This document shows, piece after piece, positions 6,364 through 13,706 of a stretch of 33,430 nt of DNA. The stretch comes from Ruminococcus sp. UBA7013 (lineage in GTDB: Bacteria > Bacillota > Clostridia > Oscillospirales > Ruminococcaceae): NCBI GenBank assembly GCA_002449585.1, contig DJXD01000086.1:1-33430 (forward strand). The letters run 5' to 3'. Every line of letters starts with the position of its first letter. The stretch's first letter is position 1. The notes under the pieces are model-generated. The model searched no databases. It had not been told where the DNA came from and worked only from the letters and a program-made list of their open reading frames with translations. The translations under genes were made by a program, and so were the position numbers.

Positions 6364-6711
6364 ATGATGCCAGTTAAACGAGGCGAAATTTATTATGCGG
6401 ATTTAAGTCCAGTCGTCGGATCAGAACAAGGCGGTGTCCGGCCGGTACTTATTGTACAGAATGATGTCGGAAACCGCCATAGCCCGACAGTCATCGCCGC
6501 CGCTATTACCAGCCGCCTGGATAAAGCCAAACTCCCCACGCATATTTCTCTGGAAGCTTCTTCCTGCGGATTGCAGAAAGATAGTATTGTTCTGCTGGAA
6601 CAGATCCGTACCCTTGACAAGAAACGCCTGAAAGATAGAATGGGCGCACTTGATCCGGCCGCTATGACCCGTGTTGATAATGCCCTGTCTATCAGTTTTG
6701 GACTGCATTAA
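6364..6711 (+). CDS. MazF/EndoA (PemK-like) endoribonuclease toxin
   Basis: A 115-residue protein very close in sequence to B. subtilis EndoA (NdoA), including VKRGEIYYADLSPVVGSEQG and LLEQIRTLDKKRL. The catalytic Arg (R26 in GGVRPVLIVQND) and Thr (T49 in AAITSR) are present. This family cuts single-stranded mRNA at short sequences (UACAU for EndoA). AAAAAGGAG lies 10 nt before the ATG. No antitoxin gene (mazE/ndoAI) lies upstream; the 178 bases before it hold only the tRNA promoter and an inverted repeat. It ends at a strong hairpin shared with the convergent dockerin gene. Confidence 0.92.
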   Translation: MMPVKRGEIYYADLSPVVGSEQGGVRPVLIVQNDVGNRHSPTVIAAAITSRLDKAKLPTHISLEASSCGLQKDSIVLLEQIRTLDKKRLKDRMGALDPAAMTRVDNALSISFGLH

Positions 6712-6716
6712 GCAGA

Positions 6717-6739
6717 ACCCCCGGCCAATGACCGGGGGT
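6717..6739. terminator. Hairpin terminator between convergent mazF and dockerin genes
   Basis: ACCCCCGG (6717-6724) pairs with CCGGGGGT (6732-6739) in an 8-bp stem. Only a weak T-run follows on the plus side (TATATTTCT) and none on the minus side, so termination relies on the very stable stem. It lies 5 nt after the mazF stop. Confidence 0.6.
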
Positions 6740-6746
6740 ATATTTC

Positions 6747-7520
6747 TCATGTAAGGCCAATTACTTTTTTCATGACATCAAGAGAATCTGATGCATCCGG
6801 CACGCCATTTTGATTAAAATCAGTGGCAAGCACTGCATAATCACAAAGTTTGGCTTTTCCATAGATTGCCTTATTCAGAAGAACCACATCCATGATAGAG
6901 ACTTTTTCATCTTCATTGGTATCGCCAGTAACAATTAGATTTTCGATTCCGATGTTCTCCATTTCTGCAAATGTGTTGTAATCGTCTCGCCCTGTAGTTA
7001 CTAATTCATGACGAATGACCTTAATAAACTCCTCGCCAAATACATCCGTTCCATAGCCAACATATTTTACTTCATTATGTGTCAGCCCAAAATCTGCGAT
7101 AGCAGGATCGCTATCAGAAGCAGGGAAATATATTGCAGGATTATCAGATAATTCAGTCATCAAATCTACAGAGATAATGTCACCCGGAACAAGTTTTTCA
7201 CCTGTGAATCCTGTAATCTCGCTCTCCTTTATTGACAGCCTTAAATTTCCTGTCATTCCATGGATAAATTCAACAACAGTACAGAAATGGCCATTTTTCC
7301 CACTATATGAGCCTGTAATCATCCAATATTTTTGAATGTCCGGAATTTCTGGTGTACATTCAAATGAAATTCCCCATCCGTCATTATGGGTATACTTGAA
7401 TGTTTCAGTTTCCAATGTGTATGCTGTTGCTGTATAGCTGGATGCATTCGTTACAAGATTCAGCGGCATACAGGAAGCCGCCAACATCCCAGAAAGCAGG
7501 AAAGCTAATTTCTTTTTCAT
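6747..7520 (-). CDS. Secreted dockerin-domain protein
   Basis: A 257-residue protein. The start at 7520 is chosen for GGAGGTGG upstream and a signal peptide (MKKKLAFLLSGMLAASC...). The middle part (residues ~30-190) is beta-rich and resembles a cohesin- or CBM-like module, but I do not recognise it firmly. The C-terminus is a type I dockerin with two Ca2+-binding loops, GDTNEDEKVSIMDVVLL and TDFNQNGVPDASDSLDVM. Dockerins plug enzymes or accessory proteins into cohesin scaffolds (cellulosome or amylosome) outside the cell. No catalytic glycosidase motif is visible, so a structural or substrate-binding role is likelier. Confidence 0.85.
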   Translation of the reverse strand: MKKKLAFLLSGMLAASCMPLNLVTNASSYTATAYTLETETFKYTHNDGWGISFECTPEIPDIQKYWMITGSYSGKNGHFCTVVEFIHGMTGNLRLSIKESEITGFTGEKLVPGDIISVDLMTELSDNPAIYFPASDSDPAIADFGLTHNEVKYVGYGTDVFGEEFIKVIRHELVTTGRDDYNTFAEMENIGIENLIVTGDTNEDEKVSIMDVVLLNKAIYGKAKLCDYAVLATDFNQNGVPDASDSLDVMKKVIGLT

Positions 7521-7550
7521 AGGAAACCACCTCCAATATTTTCCAATTTC

Positions 7551-7579
7551 AGTATAGCATATTTTCTCAAATTTGTAAA
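7551..7579 (-). promoter_or_regulatory. Promoter of the dockerin gene
   Basis: Minus strand: TTTACA (RC of 7574-7579), 17 bp, TATACT (RC of 7551-7556) with TG before the -10. The predicted leader is about 25 nt. Confidence 0.7.
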
Positions 7580-7654
7580 TAGATAAAATTACCAAAAATC
7601 AAGACCCTTAATTGTCATTATTAACAAAAAGGACACGTTTTTACCCAAAATAAT

Positions 7655-7673
7655 GCCCCGGCATCACCGGGGC
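7655..7673 (-). terminator. Terminator after cysK
   Basis: GCCCCGG (7655-7661) and CCGGGGC (7667-7673) form a 7-bp stem with a 5-nt loop. On the minus strand it is followed by ATTATTTT. It lies 7 nt beyond the cysK stop. Confidence 0.7.
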
Positions 7674-7680
7674 AGAAAGA

Positions 7681-8610
7681 TTATTCAAACATGGGGGTTG
7701 ACAGATAACGCTCACCAGTATCCGGCAGAAGGACAACAATATTTTTCCCTTTATTCTCCGGACGCTTAGCCAGCTGAATAGCCGCCCAGACTGCCGCACC
7801 GGAAGAAATTCCTACCAGAATACCCTCATTTCTGGCAATGGCTTTTCCTGTCTGGAAAGCATCTTCATTGGAAACGGTAATAATTTCATCATAAATATCT
7901 GTGTTGAGTGTTTCCGGCACAAAACCAGCACCAATGCCCTGAATTTTATGCGCTCCGGATTTTCCTTCGCTCAGAACCGGGGAGGATTTGGGCTCAACAG
8001 CAACTACTTTGATAGCAGGATTACGGGATTTCAGATATGTGCCCACGCCTGTGATCGTGCCGCCAGTGCCCACACCAGCAATAAAAATATCTACATTGCC
8101 ATCTGTATCATTCCAGATTTCTACACCGGTTGTTTTTTCATGAATGGCGGGGTTTGCCGGATTGGTAAACTGAGAGGGAATAAAGCTATTTGGAATTTCC
8201 TGCGCCAGCTCCTGTGCTTTGGCAATTGCGCCTTTCATCCCCTTTGCGCCCTCGGTTAATACGAGTTCTGCGCCGTATGCTTTCATAAGGTTGCGGCGTT
8301 CTACGCTCATGGTTTCGGGCATGGTAATAATTAACCGATAGCCACGGGCGGCGGCAACGGCGGCCAGGCCAATGCCAGTATTTCCGCTTGTGGGCTCAAT
8401 GATCACACTGCCCTCTTTGAGCAGGCCTTTTTCTTCTGCATCATCAATCATGGCTTTGGCAATTCTATCCTTGACAGATCCGGCAGGGTTGAAATATTCC
8501 ACTTTGCCAATAATTTTAGCCTGCAACTGATTTAATTCTTCAATGCTTCTGAGTTCGAGCAGTGGGGTATTGCCGATCAGATCGCTGAATCTTGTATAAA
8601 TTTTACTCAC
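7681..8610 (-). CDS. cysK: Cysteine synthase A (O-acetylserine sulfhydrylase)
   Basis: A 309-residue PLP enzyme making L-cysteine from O-acetylserine and sulfide in the cytosol. Motifs are the PLP Lys in NPAGSVKDRI (K47), the substrate loop EPTSGNTGIG, GTGGTITG for phosphate binding, and the late ISSGAA segment. Length fits the CysK family and there is no CBS or extra domain. The start is GTG, supported by AAAGGAG 9 nt upstream. It is monocistronic, between its own consensus promoter and a terminator. I see no T-box or S-box structure in the short leader. Confidence 0.93.
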   Translation of the reverse strand: MSKIYTRFSDLIGNTPLLELRSIEELNQLQAKIIGKVEYFNPAGSVKDRIAKAMIDDAEEKGLLKEGSVIIEPTSGNTGIGLAAVAAARGYRLIITMPETMSVERRNLMKAYGAELVLTEGAKGMKGAIAKAQELAQEIPNSFIPSQFTNPANPAIHEKTTGVEIWNDTDGNVDIFIAGVGTGGTITGVGTYLKSRNPAIKVVAVEPKSSPVLSEGKSGAHKIQGIGAGFVPETLNTDIYDEIITVSNEDAFQTGKAIARNEGILVGISSGAAVWAAIQLAKRPENKGKNIVVLLPDTGERYLSTPMFE

Positions 8611-8669
8611 AGTAAAAAACTCCTTTCGGGAATTAAAATTCTTATTTCCTATGTGTTTAGTATGAATAT

Positions 8670-8698
8670 ATTATAACACAAAAGAAATCATTTGTCAA
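8670..8698 (-). promoter_or_regulatory. Sigma-A promoter of cysK
   Basis: Minus strand: TTGACA (RC of 8693-8698), 17 bp, TATAAT (RC of 8670-8675). The leader is about 50 nt, too short for a riboswitch. Confidence 0.85.
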
Positions 8699-8754
8699 GA
8701 CAGAATTGCTTTACAATACTGATAAAAAAAACTGTTGATATTTATATATTTTTC

Positions 8755-8787
8755 ACAAAAAAGCCCGTCCGGAAAGATCGGACGGGA
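8755..8787 (-). terminator. Terminator after the acidic membrane-anchored protein gene
   Basis: CCCGTCCG (8764-8771) and CGGACGGG (8779-8786) form an 8-bp stem. On the minus strand it is followed by C and six T. It lies 6 nt after the gene's stop. Confidence 0.85.
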
Positions 8788-8792
8788 AGGCA

Positions 8793-9155
8793 TTAATTTT
8801 CTGTATCATCATTCTTGATGGCATCATCTACTTTTTCGATAATGTCATCAACAGCATCCAGTGTTTTATCAGCAATATCCTCTGCTGTTTCTTTGACTTC
8901 ATCAACAGCATCAGCGAGGGTTTCGGGGGCAGATTCTTCGGTGGATTCCTGTGTTTCTGTTTCTTCTTCGGGAGGAAGTTCTACATCTACGTCTTCGATA
9001 CCCCAAACATCATTCATGAAATCCTCATCATCAAATTCCGTGCTGTCAAAGCGCATTTTGCGGCGGCGGCGGCTTCTGTTGAGCAAAAGCACCACAGCGG
9101 CAGCAGTAGCCAAAGCAGTAGCCGCAATGATGGCAATCACATTCCATGTTTTCAT
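8793..9155 (-). CDS. Membrane-anchored acidic protein of unknown function
   Basis: A 120-residue protein starting MKTWNVIAIIAAT. The start at 9155 has GAGGA 8 nt upstream; the longer frame to 9203 has no such site. One N-terminal membrane helix (residues ~5-26) is followed by a basic stop-transfer RSRRRRK. A long acidic tail (EEETETQESTEES) ends in an amphipathic helix with repeated DAVD/DDIIEK segments like a coiled coil. The topology suggests the tail is cytoplasmic by the positive-inside rule. No family is recognised. It is monocistronic. Confidence 0.7.
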   Translation of the reverse strand: MKTWNVIAIIAATALATAAAVVLLLNRSRRRRKMRFDSTEFDDEDFMNDVWGIEDVDVELPPEEETETQESTEESAPETLADAVDEVKETAEDIADKTLDAVDDIIEKVDDAIKNDDTEN

Positions 9156-9235
9156 ACAAAAAATCCTCATTTCTCCGCAGATAATAAAAATCCTGTCCGG
9201 CATCTGCGGTTAGCCGGAAAACATCTTACCTGAAT

Positions 9236-9264
9236 ATTATAACACATGATTCTGAAAATTTCAA
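9236..9264 (-). promoter_or_regulatory. Promoter of the acidic membrane-anchored protein gene
   Basis: Minus strand: TTGAAA (RC of 9259-9264), 17 bp, TATAAT (RC of 9236-9241). The leader is about 75 nt and contains a short CCGG-based hairpin. Confidence 0.75.
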
Positions 9265-9291
9265 TAGTTTTTCTGAAATTTCAGAAAAATT

Positions 9292-10014
9292 TCACATATT
9301 CTTTGTGAGATACATCAAGATGGCAAGGGCAACAGTCGGGGCAGTTTCACAGCGAAGGATGCGTTTTCCCAGCCAGACAGGACAGATCCCGGCGGAAATG
9401 GCTTGTTGTGCTTCATCGGGGGAAAAGCCGCCTTCACTGCCGATCAGCAGGCTGATATTTGATTTTCCAGCAAGGGGGAGTTCTTCAAAGCGAACGCCGC
9501 CCTGTTCTTCATAGAGCATGATGCTGATTTCCTGCTGCTGCATCTCCTGTAAGGCTGTTTTCCAGTCTAACAAAGGCATGATTTCAGGAATCCTCCCCCT
9601 TCCGGATTGTTTAGCGGCGGAAAGGGCAATTTTCTGGAGTCTCTGGCGTTTTTTCTCAAATTCTTCCGGGGAAGGCCTTGCAATACATCGTGAAGTCAGT
9701 ACCGGCACTATACGGACAATGCCTAATTCTGTTGTTTTCTGAATGATCTCGGCTAATTTATCCTGCTTGGGAACAGCCTGATACAATGTGACAGAAATAT
9801 CCGGTTCAGATGCACAAAGCTGTTTTGACAAGGGTTTCAGAAATACCTCATTTTCTGTGATTCTGGTAATTTCACACTGATAATCTGTTCCACAGGCGCA
9901 GACAGTAAGCGATTCACCGGGCTTCATGCGAAGAGAGCGGCCGATATGTCTGGCATCTTCTCCGGTGATGATGATTTCCTGATCATTGGCCTGTTCTATA
10001 AAAAATCTTGGCAT
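9292..10014 (-). CDS. rsmE: 16S rRNA (uracil1498-N3)-methyltransferase RsmE
   Basis: A 240-residue SPOUT-class methyltransferase that methylates U1498 of 16S rRNA. The N-terminal PUA-like part carries EDARHIGRSLRMKPGE (residues ~19-34). The C-terminal knot carries the SAM-binding signatures LLIGSEGGFSPDEAQ and LGKRILRCETAPTVAL. Length fits the family. AAAGGAAA precedes the ATG. It is cotranscribed with the lipoprotein gene 24 nt upstream. The usual partner prmA is not beside it here. Confidence 0.95.
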   Translation of the reverse strand: MPRFFIEQANDQEIIITGEDARHIGRSLRMKPGESLTVCACGTDYQCEITRITENEVFLKPLSKQLCASEPDISVTLYQAVPKQDKLAEIIQKTTELGIVRIVPVLTSRCIARPSPEEFEKKRQRLQKIALSAAKQSGRGRIPEIMPLLDWKTALQEMQQQEISIMLYEEQGGVRFEELPLAGKSNISLLIGSEGGFSPDEAQQAISAGICPVWLGKRILRCETAPTVALAILMYLTKNM

Positions 10015-10038
10015 TATGATTTCCTTTCTGCTTTGATC

Positions 10039-10632
10039 TTACATACAGCAATAATATTGATCTTCGATCTGGAATAGATATAAATGCTGATCCTCGGTCA
10101 TGCCATTTTTCTGACCATTATCATACGAAAGTTCCCATTCAAGTGTAAATTCCCATGCGCCCTGAACAGAATCTGAAAACTGGCTGTCAAGATTACTGAG
10201 CAGATCTGTCATTGCTTTCAGGCCGCCATTATTTGCCTGTGAATAATCTGTAATCAAGATCATATCAAACTGAAAATCTTCACCGGTTTGGCTAGCGATG
10301 CCAGAATGCAAAACATCCACAAGATTGGCAGTATCTTCATAATGATAGACTTCCTGAATCTGATAATTCATATATAATGGCAAAGCGGCAGAAGCGAACA
10401 AATCCGGATCATTATTTTGTACTGCGCCGAGATAATCCGCAACAGCTTTGACTTGGGATTCATTCACAAAGCGTCTGTCATATGTCATGGGGACGGTGTA
10501 ACTTGTTTTATTTGATCTCATAGTTGCGCCATACGGCAAATCTTCCTCTGCAATATTTAATTCCTGTTTTTGGGAAGCGCATCCTGTAAGCAGGATCATC
10601 ACCAACGCAGAGAGCCTTAAAAATTTTTTCAT
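10039..10632 (-). CDS. Putative lipoprotein of unknown function
   Basis: A 197-residue protein. The start at 10632 has AGGAG 8 nt upstream, while the GTG at 10641 abuts the site. The signal MKKFLRLSALVMILLTGC has lipobox LLTGC. The mature region is an alpha/beta domain with a C-terminal antiparallel strand pattern ending YLFQIEDQYYCCM, reminiscent of NTF2-like folds; this is only an impression. It is the first gene of a two-gene unit with rsmE, an unlikely functional pair. Confidence 0.72.
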   Translation of the reverse strand: MKKFLRLSALVMILLTGCASQKQELNIAEEDLPYGATMRSNKTSYTVPMTYDRRFVNESQVKAVADYLGAVQNNDPDLFASAALPLYMNYQIQEVYHYEDTANLVDVLHSGIASQTGEDFQFDMILITDYSQANNGGLKAMTDLLSNLDSQFSDSVQGAWEFTLEWELSYDNGQKNGMTEDQHLYLFQIEDQYYCCM

Positions 10633-10675
10633 ATTTTTCACTCCTGAATTAGAATCCGGGCAAAATCCCGTTATT

Positions 10676-10704
10676 ATTTTACTCTATTCTCTTTCATTTG
10701 TCAA
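10676..10704 (-). promoter_or_regulatory. Promoter of lipoprotein-rsmE
   Basis: Minus strand: TTGACA (RC of 10699-10704), 17 bp, TAAAAT (RC of 10676-10681). Confidence 0.78.
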
Positions 10705-10753
10705 TACTTTTCCGGTAATCAGAAAAAAATCACAAAAAATTCAAAAAAGCGCC

Positions 10754-10782
10754 TTGACTTTTGTCGATTTTTGTGCTATAAT
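10754..10782 (+). promoter_or_regulatory. Promoter of the 116-aa protein gene
   Basis: TTGACT (10754-10759), 17 bp, TATAAT (10777-10782) with extended TG. The ~65-nt leader contains the small hairpin CCGGA-TAT-TCCGG (10803-10815) before the AAAAGGAG site. Confidence 0.82.
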
Positions 10783-10852
10783 ATTCACAGATGCTGAGAG
10801 ACCCGGATATTCCGGATCTGCATTAATTCAATCTAAAAGGAGTAAAAACACA

Positions 10853-11203
10853 ATGGCTCTTAATCTTGATACAAACGATATTTATGAGTTTGAATATCAG
10901 GGGAATTCTATCCTTGTTGAAAACTCAGAACTGAAGGCAACCATTATATTATGGATCAACGGCAAAGAGGCCGCACAGCTCACAGGATTCAAGGCTGTTA
11001 CCGGAATCGGCAAACTGGAAGGCAAGCTCCCAACAGGTGAGATTGTAGCCGCTTCTATTCAGAAAATCAAAGCTGGTGATAGTGAGTGTACAGTCACTGT
11101 GAATGGCACTGCCCTCACACTGAAAGATCATGTTCATGATAAAAAAGATCTCGTCAAGAGCGCAAAAGATGCTGTTACTAATGCAGTAAAAAAGCCTGAA
11201 TAA
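10853..11203 (+). CDS. Small soluble protein of unknown function
   Basis: A 116-residue protein, MALNLDTNDIYEFEYQG... The start at 10853 has AAAAGGAG 10 nt upstream. It appears to be a beta-rich cytosolic domain (alternating strands up to about residue 90) with a Lys-rich C-terminal helix (KDLVKSAKDAVTNAVKKPE). It has no signal, membrane helix or metal motif. Its strong promoter and terminator suggest an abundant, separately expressed protein. I recognise no family. Confidence 0.75.
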   Translation: MALNLDTNDIYEFEYQGNSILVENSELKATIILWINGKEAAQLTGFKAVTGIGKLEGKLPTGEIVAASIQKIKAGDSECTVTVNGTALTLKDHVHDKKDLVKSAKDAVTNAVKKPE

Positions 11204-11217
11204 TCTATGCAGATGAT

Positions 11218-11244
11218 AAGCCGCCTTTTCAGGCGGCTTTTTTT
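11218..11244 (+). terminator. Intrinsic terminator
   Basis: GCCGCC (11220-11225) and GGCGGC (11232-11237) form a stem with a 6-nt loop, followed by seven T. It lies after the 116-aa gene and abuts the convergent sigE stop. Confidence 0.88.
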
Positions 11245-11942
11245 CATATCTGTCCTTCCAGCACAACACGCAGTTTTCTGATAATCTTCTTTTCCAGCCG
11301 TGAAATATAAGACTGTGAAATCCCGATCTTTTCAGCAACTTCTTTCTGTGTATACTCCCGCCCCCCATTCAGGCCAAATCTTAACTCCATAATCTCCCTT
11401 TCTCTGGCCGGGAGCGAGTTCACCGCATTCCAAAGCATTTCCTTCTCTGCTTCCCATTCAATCCCACGGCTGACAACATCATCTTCTGTCCCTAAAATAT
11501 CAGATAATAATAATTCATTCCCATCCCAATCTGTATTTAAAGGCTCATCAATCGAAATTTCCCCTTTATACTGAACCGATTTTCTCAGAAACATCAAAAT
11601 TTCATTTTCAATGCATCTTGATGCATAAGTTGCCAGCTTAATATTCTTGTCCGCCTGAAATGTCCCTACTGCCTTGATCAGCCCAATTGTGCCGATAGAA
11701 ATCAGATCTTCCAGACATACCCCGGAACTTTCAAATTTTTTAGCAATATACACCACAAGCCGCAGATTATGAACAATCAATTTTTCCCGTGCGGCAGGAT
11801 CGCCAGCGGCAAATTGTTCAAATACAGCAATCTCTTCTTCCCGTGTCAGCGGCGGCGGGAGCGTATCTGATCCATTAATATAATCTACCCGGCCTCTAAG
11901 AAATCTTTCCAGAAATGCCTTGATCTTCTGCAAAATCTTCAT
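11244..11942 (-). CDS. sigE: Sporulation sigma factor SigE (pro-form)
   Basis: A 232-residue mother-cell sigma factor. Residues 1-~27 are the amphipathic pro-sequence (KILQKIKAFLERFLRGR) removed by SpoIIGA. Region 2 is very close to B. subtilis SigE (NLRLVVYIAKKFE, EDLISIGTIGLIKAV, KLATYASRCIENEILM). The linker EPLNTDWDGNELLLSDILGT and region 4 (ELRFGLNGG, YTQKEVAEKIGISQSYISRL) follow. It lies 13 nt downstream of spoIIGA in the same unit. It directs mother-cell gene expression after asymmetric division. Confidence 0.97.
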   Translation of the reverse strand: MKILQKIKAFLERFLRGRVDYINGSDTLPPPLTREEEIAVFEQFAAGDPAAREKLIVHNLRLVVYIAKKFESSGVCLEDLISIGTIGLIKAVGTFQADKNIKLATYASRCIENEILMFLRKSVQYKGEISIDEPLNTDWDGNELLLSDILGTEDDVVSRGIEWEAEKEMLWNAVNSLPAREREIMELRFGLNGGREYTQKEVAEKIGISQSYISRLEKKIIRKLRVVLEGQI

Positions 11943-11955
11943 CCAAATATCCTCC

Positions 11956-12750
11956 TTAAAATCTCAGTAATTTGGGGTTGAAAATGGCTTTTCCGTTTTC
12001 CTGTTCTCCGATGCCAATTAAAGCATCTACTGATTTCATAAGCTCCTGTCCGGCTGAAATCCGAATTTCATCCGGCTGAAAGACTTCCAGCATTCCGCTC
12101 CCGGCTACTGTCAAATACGGCAGATAATGACTATGCGCCGGATGACACATTTCTTTCAGCAATTCCCTGTCACAGATAATCACCGGCTTTCCTGTATAAA
12201 AATCTACCAGTGCATTCCCGGTATCTGCCAGCCCATCCAGAAAAACTGTTTGCGATCTGTAACAAATCTGCACTTGATAACAATATTCTGATGCATGAAA
12301 TTTATCATGCAAATATTGAATCACACTCAACAGCAGATAAATCCCGATGGTAAAGCCGATCAGATATTTCAGTGAAATATCCGGATAAATACAGGCATTC
12401 GCATGAATCACCTGCATCTGTCCAGCGGCCGAGACGGCTAATAATGCCCCTGCCGTCAGCAGACCCGCCCCCAGAAAACATAAACTACTCCACAAGATCC
12501 CCTGTTTTCCGAATGCTGTCAGACAGATCAACACAGCTGTCAGAATTTTCAGACACATGGCCAAGCTCTGTGGCATCTGAGGCAAAAATAACATCAATGC
12601 ACTGCAACATCCTAATCCTGCCCCGGCCAATCCCCTGCGGAATGTCAATTTTCTATGCGTCAGTCTTGCTGTCAGGCATAATAATATATAATTCATATAT
12701 AAATTAAATACCAGCAGCACATCAAGATAGATCACCTGCACAGATTTCAC
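11956..12750 (-). CDS. spoIIGA: SpoIIGA, membrane aspartic protease for pro-SigE
   Basis: A 264-residue protein. Four to five membrane helices fill residues 1-145, followed by a cytoplasmic aspartic-protease-like domain with the catalytic motif GLADTGNALVD (Asp176). The C-terminus ends NPKLLRF as in the family. It self-associates and cleaves pro-SigE when signalled by SpoIIR from the forespore. The start is GTG at 12750, with AAAGG only a few bases upstream; a GTG four codons later is an alternative. It is transcribed with sigE from the Spo0A-type promoter. Confidence 0.93.
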   Translation of the reverse strand: MKSVQVIYLDVLLVFNLYMNYILLCLTARLTHRKLTFRRGLAGAGLGCCSALMLFLPQMPQSLAMCLKILTAVLICLTAFGKQGILWSSLCFLGAGLLTAGALLAVSAAGQMQVIHANACIYPDISLKYLIGFTIGIYLLLSVIQYLHDKFHASEYCYQVQICYRSQTVFLDGLADTGNALVDFYTGKPVIICDRELLKEMCHPAHSHYLPYLTVAGSGMLEVFQPDEIRISAGQELMKSVDALIGIGEQENGKAIFNPKLLRF

Positions 12751-12762
12751 CGCCTTTCTTCT

Positions 12763-12797
12763 ATTATAACATGCCCCCCTTGTCGAAATCTGTCAAA
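12763..12797 (-). promoter_or_regulatory. spoIIG promoter with 22-bp spacer and tandem Spo0A boxes
   Basis: Minus strand: TTGACA (RC of 12791-12796), a 22-bp spacer, TATAAT (RC of 12763-12768). Two 0A-box matches lie on the plus strand, TGTCGAA (12781-12787, perfect) and TGTCAAA (12791-12797, one mismatch), 10 bp apart and overlapping the -35. B. subtilis spoIIG is known for exactly this unusual spacing with tandem 0A boxes, where Spo0A~P activates sigma-A polymerase. It sits directly upstream of spoIIGA. Confidence 0.85.
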
Positions 12798-12827
12798 CTC
12801 CGGAATGCCCCTGCAATTTATTTCCCT

Positions 12828-12857
12828 GCATGAAACCGCTATTTCCGGTACATACTG
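12828..12857 (+). promoter_or_regulatory. Sigma-G/F-type promoter of sigG
   Basis: GCATG (12828-12832), an 18-bp gap, CATACTG (12851-12857). The B. subtilis sigma-G consensus is about GHATR-N18-CATWHTA, so this differs only in the last base. The start would fall near 12864, giving a leader of about 27 nt. Confidence 0.65.
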
Positions 12858-12890
12858 CCATTGAAATCAAACAGAAAGGCGGTTTTCTTA

Positions 12891-13664
12891 ATGGCATATT
12901 ATAAAGTCGTCATTTCAGGAATCAACACATCTGAATTGACAGTATTATCCGAAGAGGAAAAAATGAGCCTGCTTCGAGAATTCAAAGCCACCGGAGATAA
13001 AAAAATCCGTGATAAATTAATCACTGGGAATCTTCGTCTTGTCCTGAGCGTGATTCAGCGATTTGCCGGACGTGGCGAAGATATCGACGATTTATTTCAG
13101 ATCGGTGTTGTTGGCCTGATCAAGGCGATCAATAATTTTGATCTTTCCAAAGAAGTCAGATTTTCCACTTACTGCGTTCCCATGATTTCAGGAGAACTCC
13201 GGCGACATCTGAGAGATTATAATCAAATCAAAGTCAGCCGTTCTCTGCGTGATCTGGCATATAAGGCGATTCAGGCACGGGAACAGCTGACAAATCAGCT
13301 CATGCGAGAACCCACTATTGAAGAAATCGCCGAAGAGATCGGCGAAGAACGGGCGGATGTTGTCATTGCATTGGAAAGCATCAGTGATCCGGTTTCGATC
13401 TATGAACCTGTTTATTCTGATGCAGGAGATACTTTATATTTAGCGGATCAGCTGGGGGATCAGTCCAGCGCAGAAAGCTGGATTGCACAATTTTCCATGC
13501 GTGATGCCATGAAAGCCCTCGAAGAGCGTGAAAAAATGATATTATATCGGCGATTTCTGTGCGGACAAACGCAAATGGAAGTTGCCAAAGAAATCGGCAT
13601 TTCACAGGCACAAGTTTCCCGGCTGGAAAAGGGCGCAATCGCAAAAATCAAAGACGCAATTTAA
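12891..13664 (+). CDS. sigG: Forespore sporulation sigma factor SigG
   Basis: A 257-residue sigma factor of the late forespore. The N-terminal VVISGINTSELTVLS matches the SigG signature bound by CsfB/SpoIIAB. Region 2 (NLRLVLSVIQRFAGRGEDIDDLFQIGVVGLIKAI), region 3 and region 4 (QTQMEVAKEIGISQAQVSRLEKGAI) are complete. The start at 12891 has AAAGG 12 nt upstream. In B. subtilis sigG follows sigE in the same direction; here it is divergent from spoIIGA-sigE, so read-through from spoIIG cannot transcribe it. Confidence 0.96.
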   Translation: MAYYKVVISGINTSELTVLSEEEKMSLLREFKATGDKKIRDKLITGNLRLVLSVIQRFAGRGEDIDDLFQIGVVGLIKAINNFDLSKEVRFSTYCVPMISGELRRHLRDYNQIKVSRSLRDLAYKAIQAREQLTNQLMREPTIEEIAEEIGEERADVVIALESISDPVSIYEPVYSDAGDTLYLADQLGDQSSAESWIAQFSMRDAMKALEEREKMILYRRFLCGQTQMEVAKEIGISQAQVSRLEKGAIAKIKDAI

Positions 13665-13669
13665 ATTTC

Positions 13670-13697
13670 CTCCCCTGATTGCAGGGGAGATTTTTTC
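13670..13697 (+). terminator. Terminator after sigG (repeat copy 1)
   Basis: CTCCCCTG and CAGGGGAG form an 8-bp stem with loop ATTG, followed by A and six T. The 25 bp at 13670-13694 recur exactly at 14339-14363, after hicB. Confidence 0.88.
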
Positions 13698-13706
13698 ATA
13701 ACCCCC

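Noticed and set aside
8611..8700. Possible T-box, S-box or CymR-type control upstream of cysK.
   Set aside because: The leader is about 50 nt without stable structure, and I cannot match a CymR box with confidence.
8815..9213. A Ser-rich 132-codon plus-strand frame.
   Set aside because: It is the complement of the acidic tail of the minus-strand membrane protein, without a promoter or ribosome site.
10784..10850. The leader contains CTGAGA followed by ACCC, like part of a TPP riboswitch.
   Set aside because: The leader is only about 65 nt, lacks the GGG partner and the second conserved half of the aptamer, and the downstream gene has no link to thiamine.
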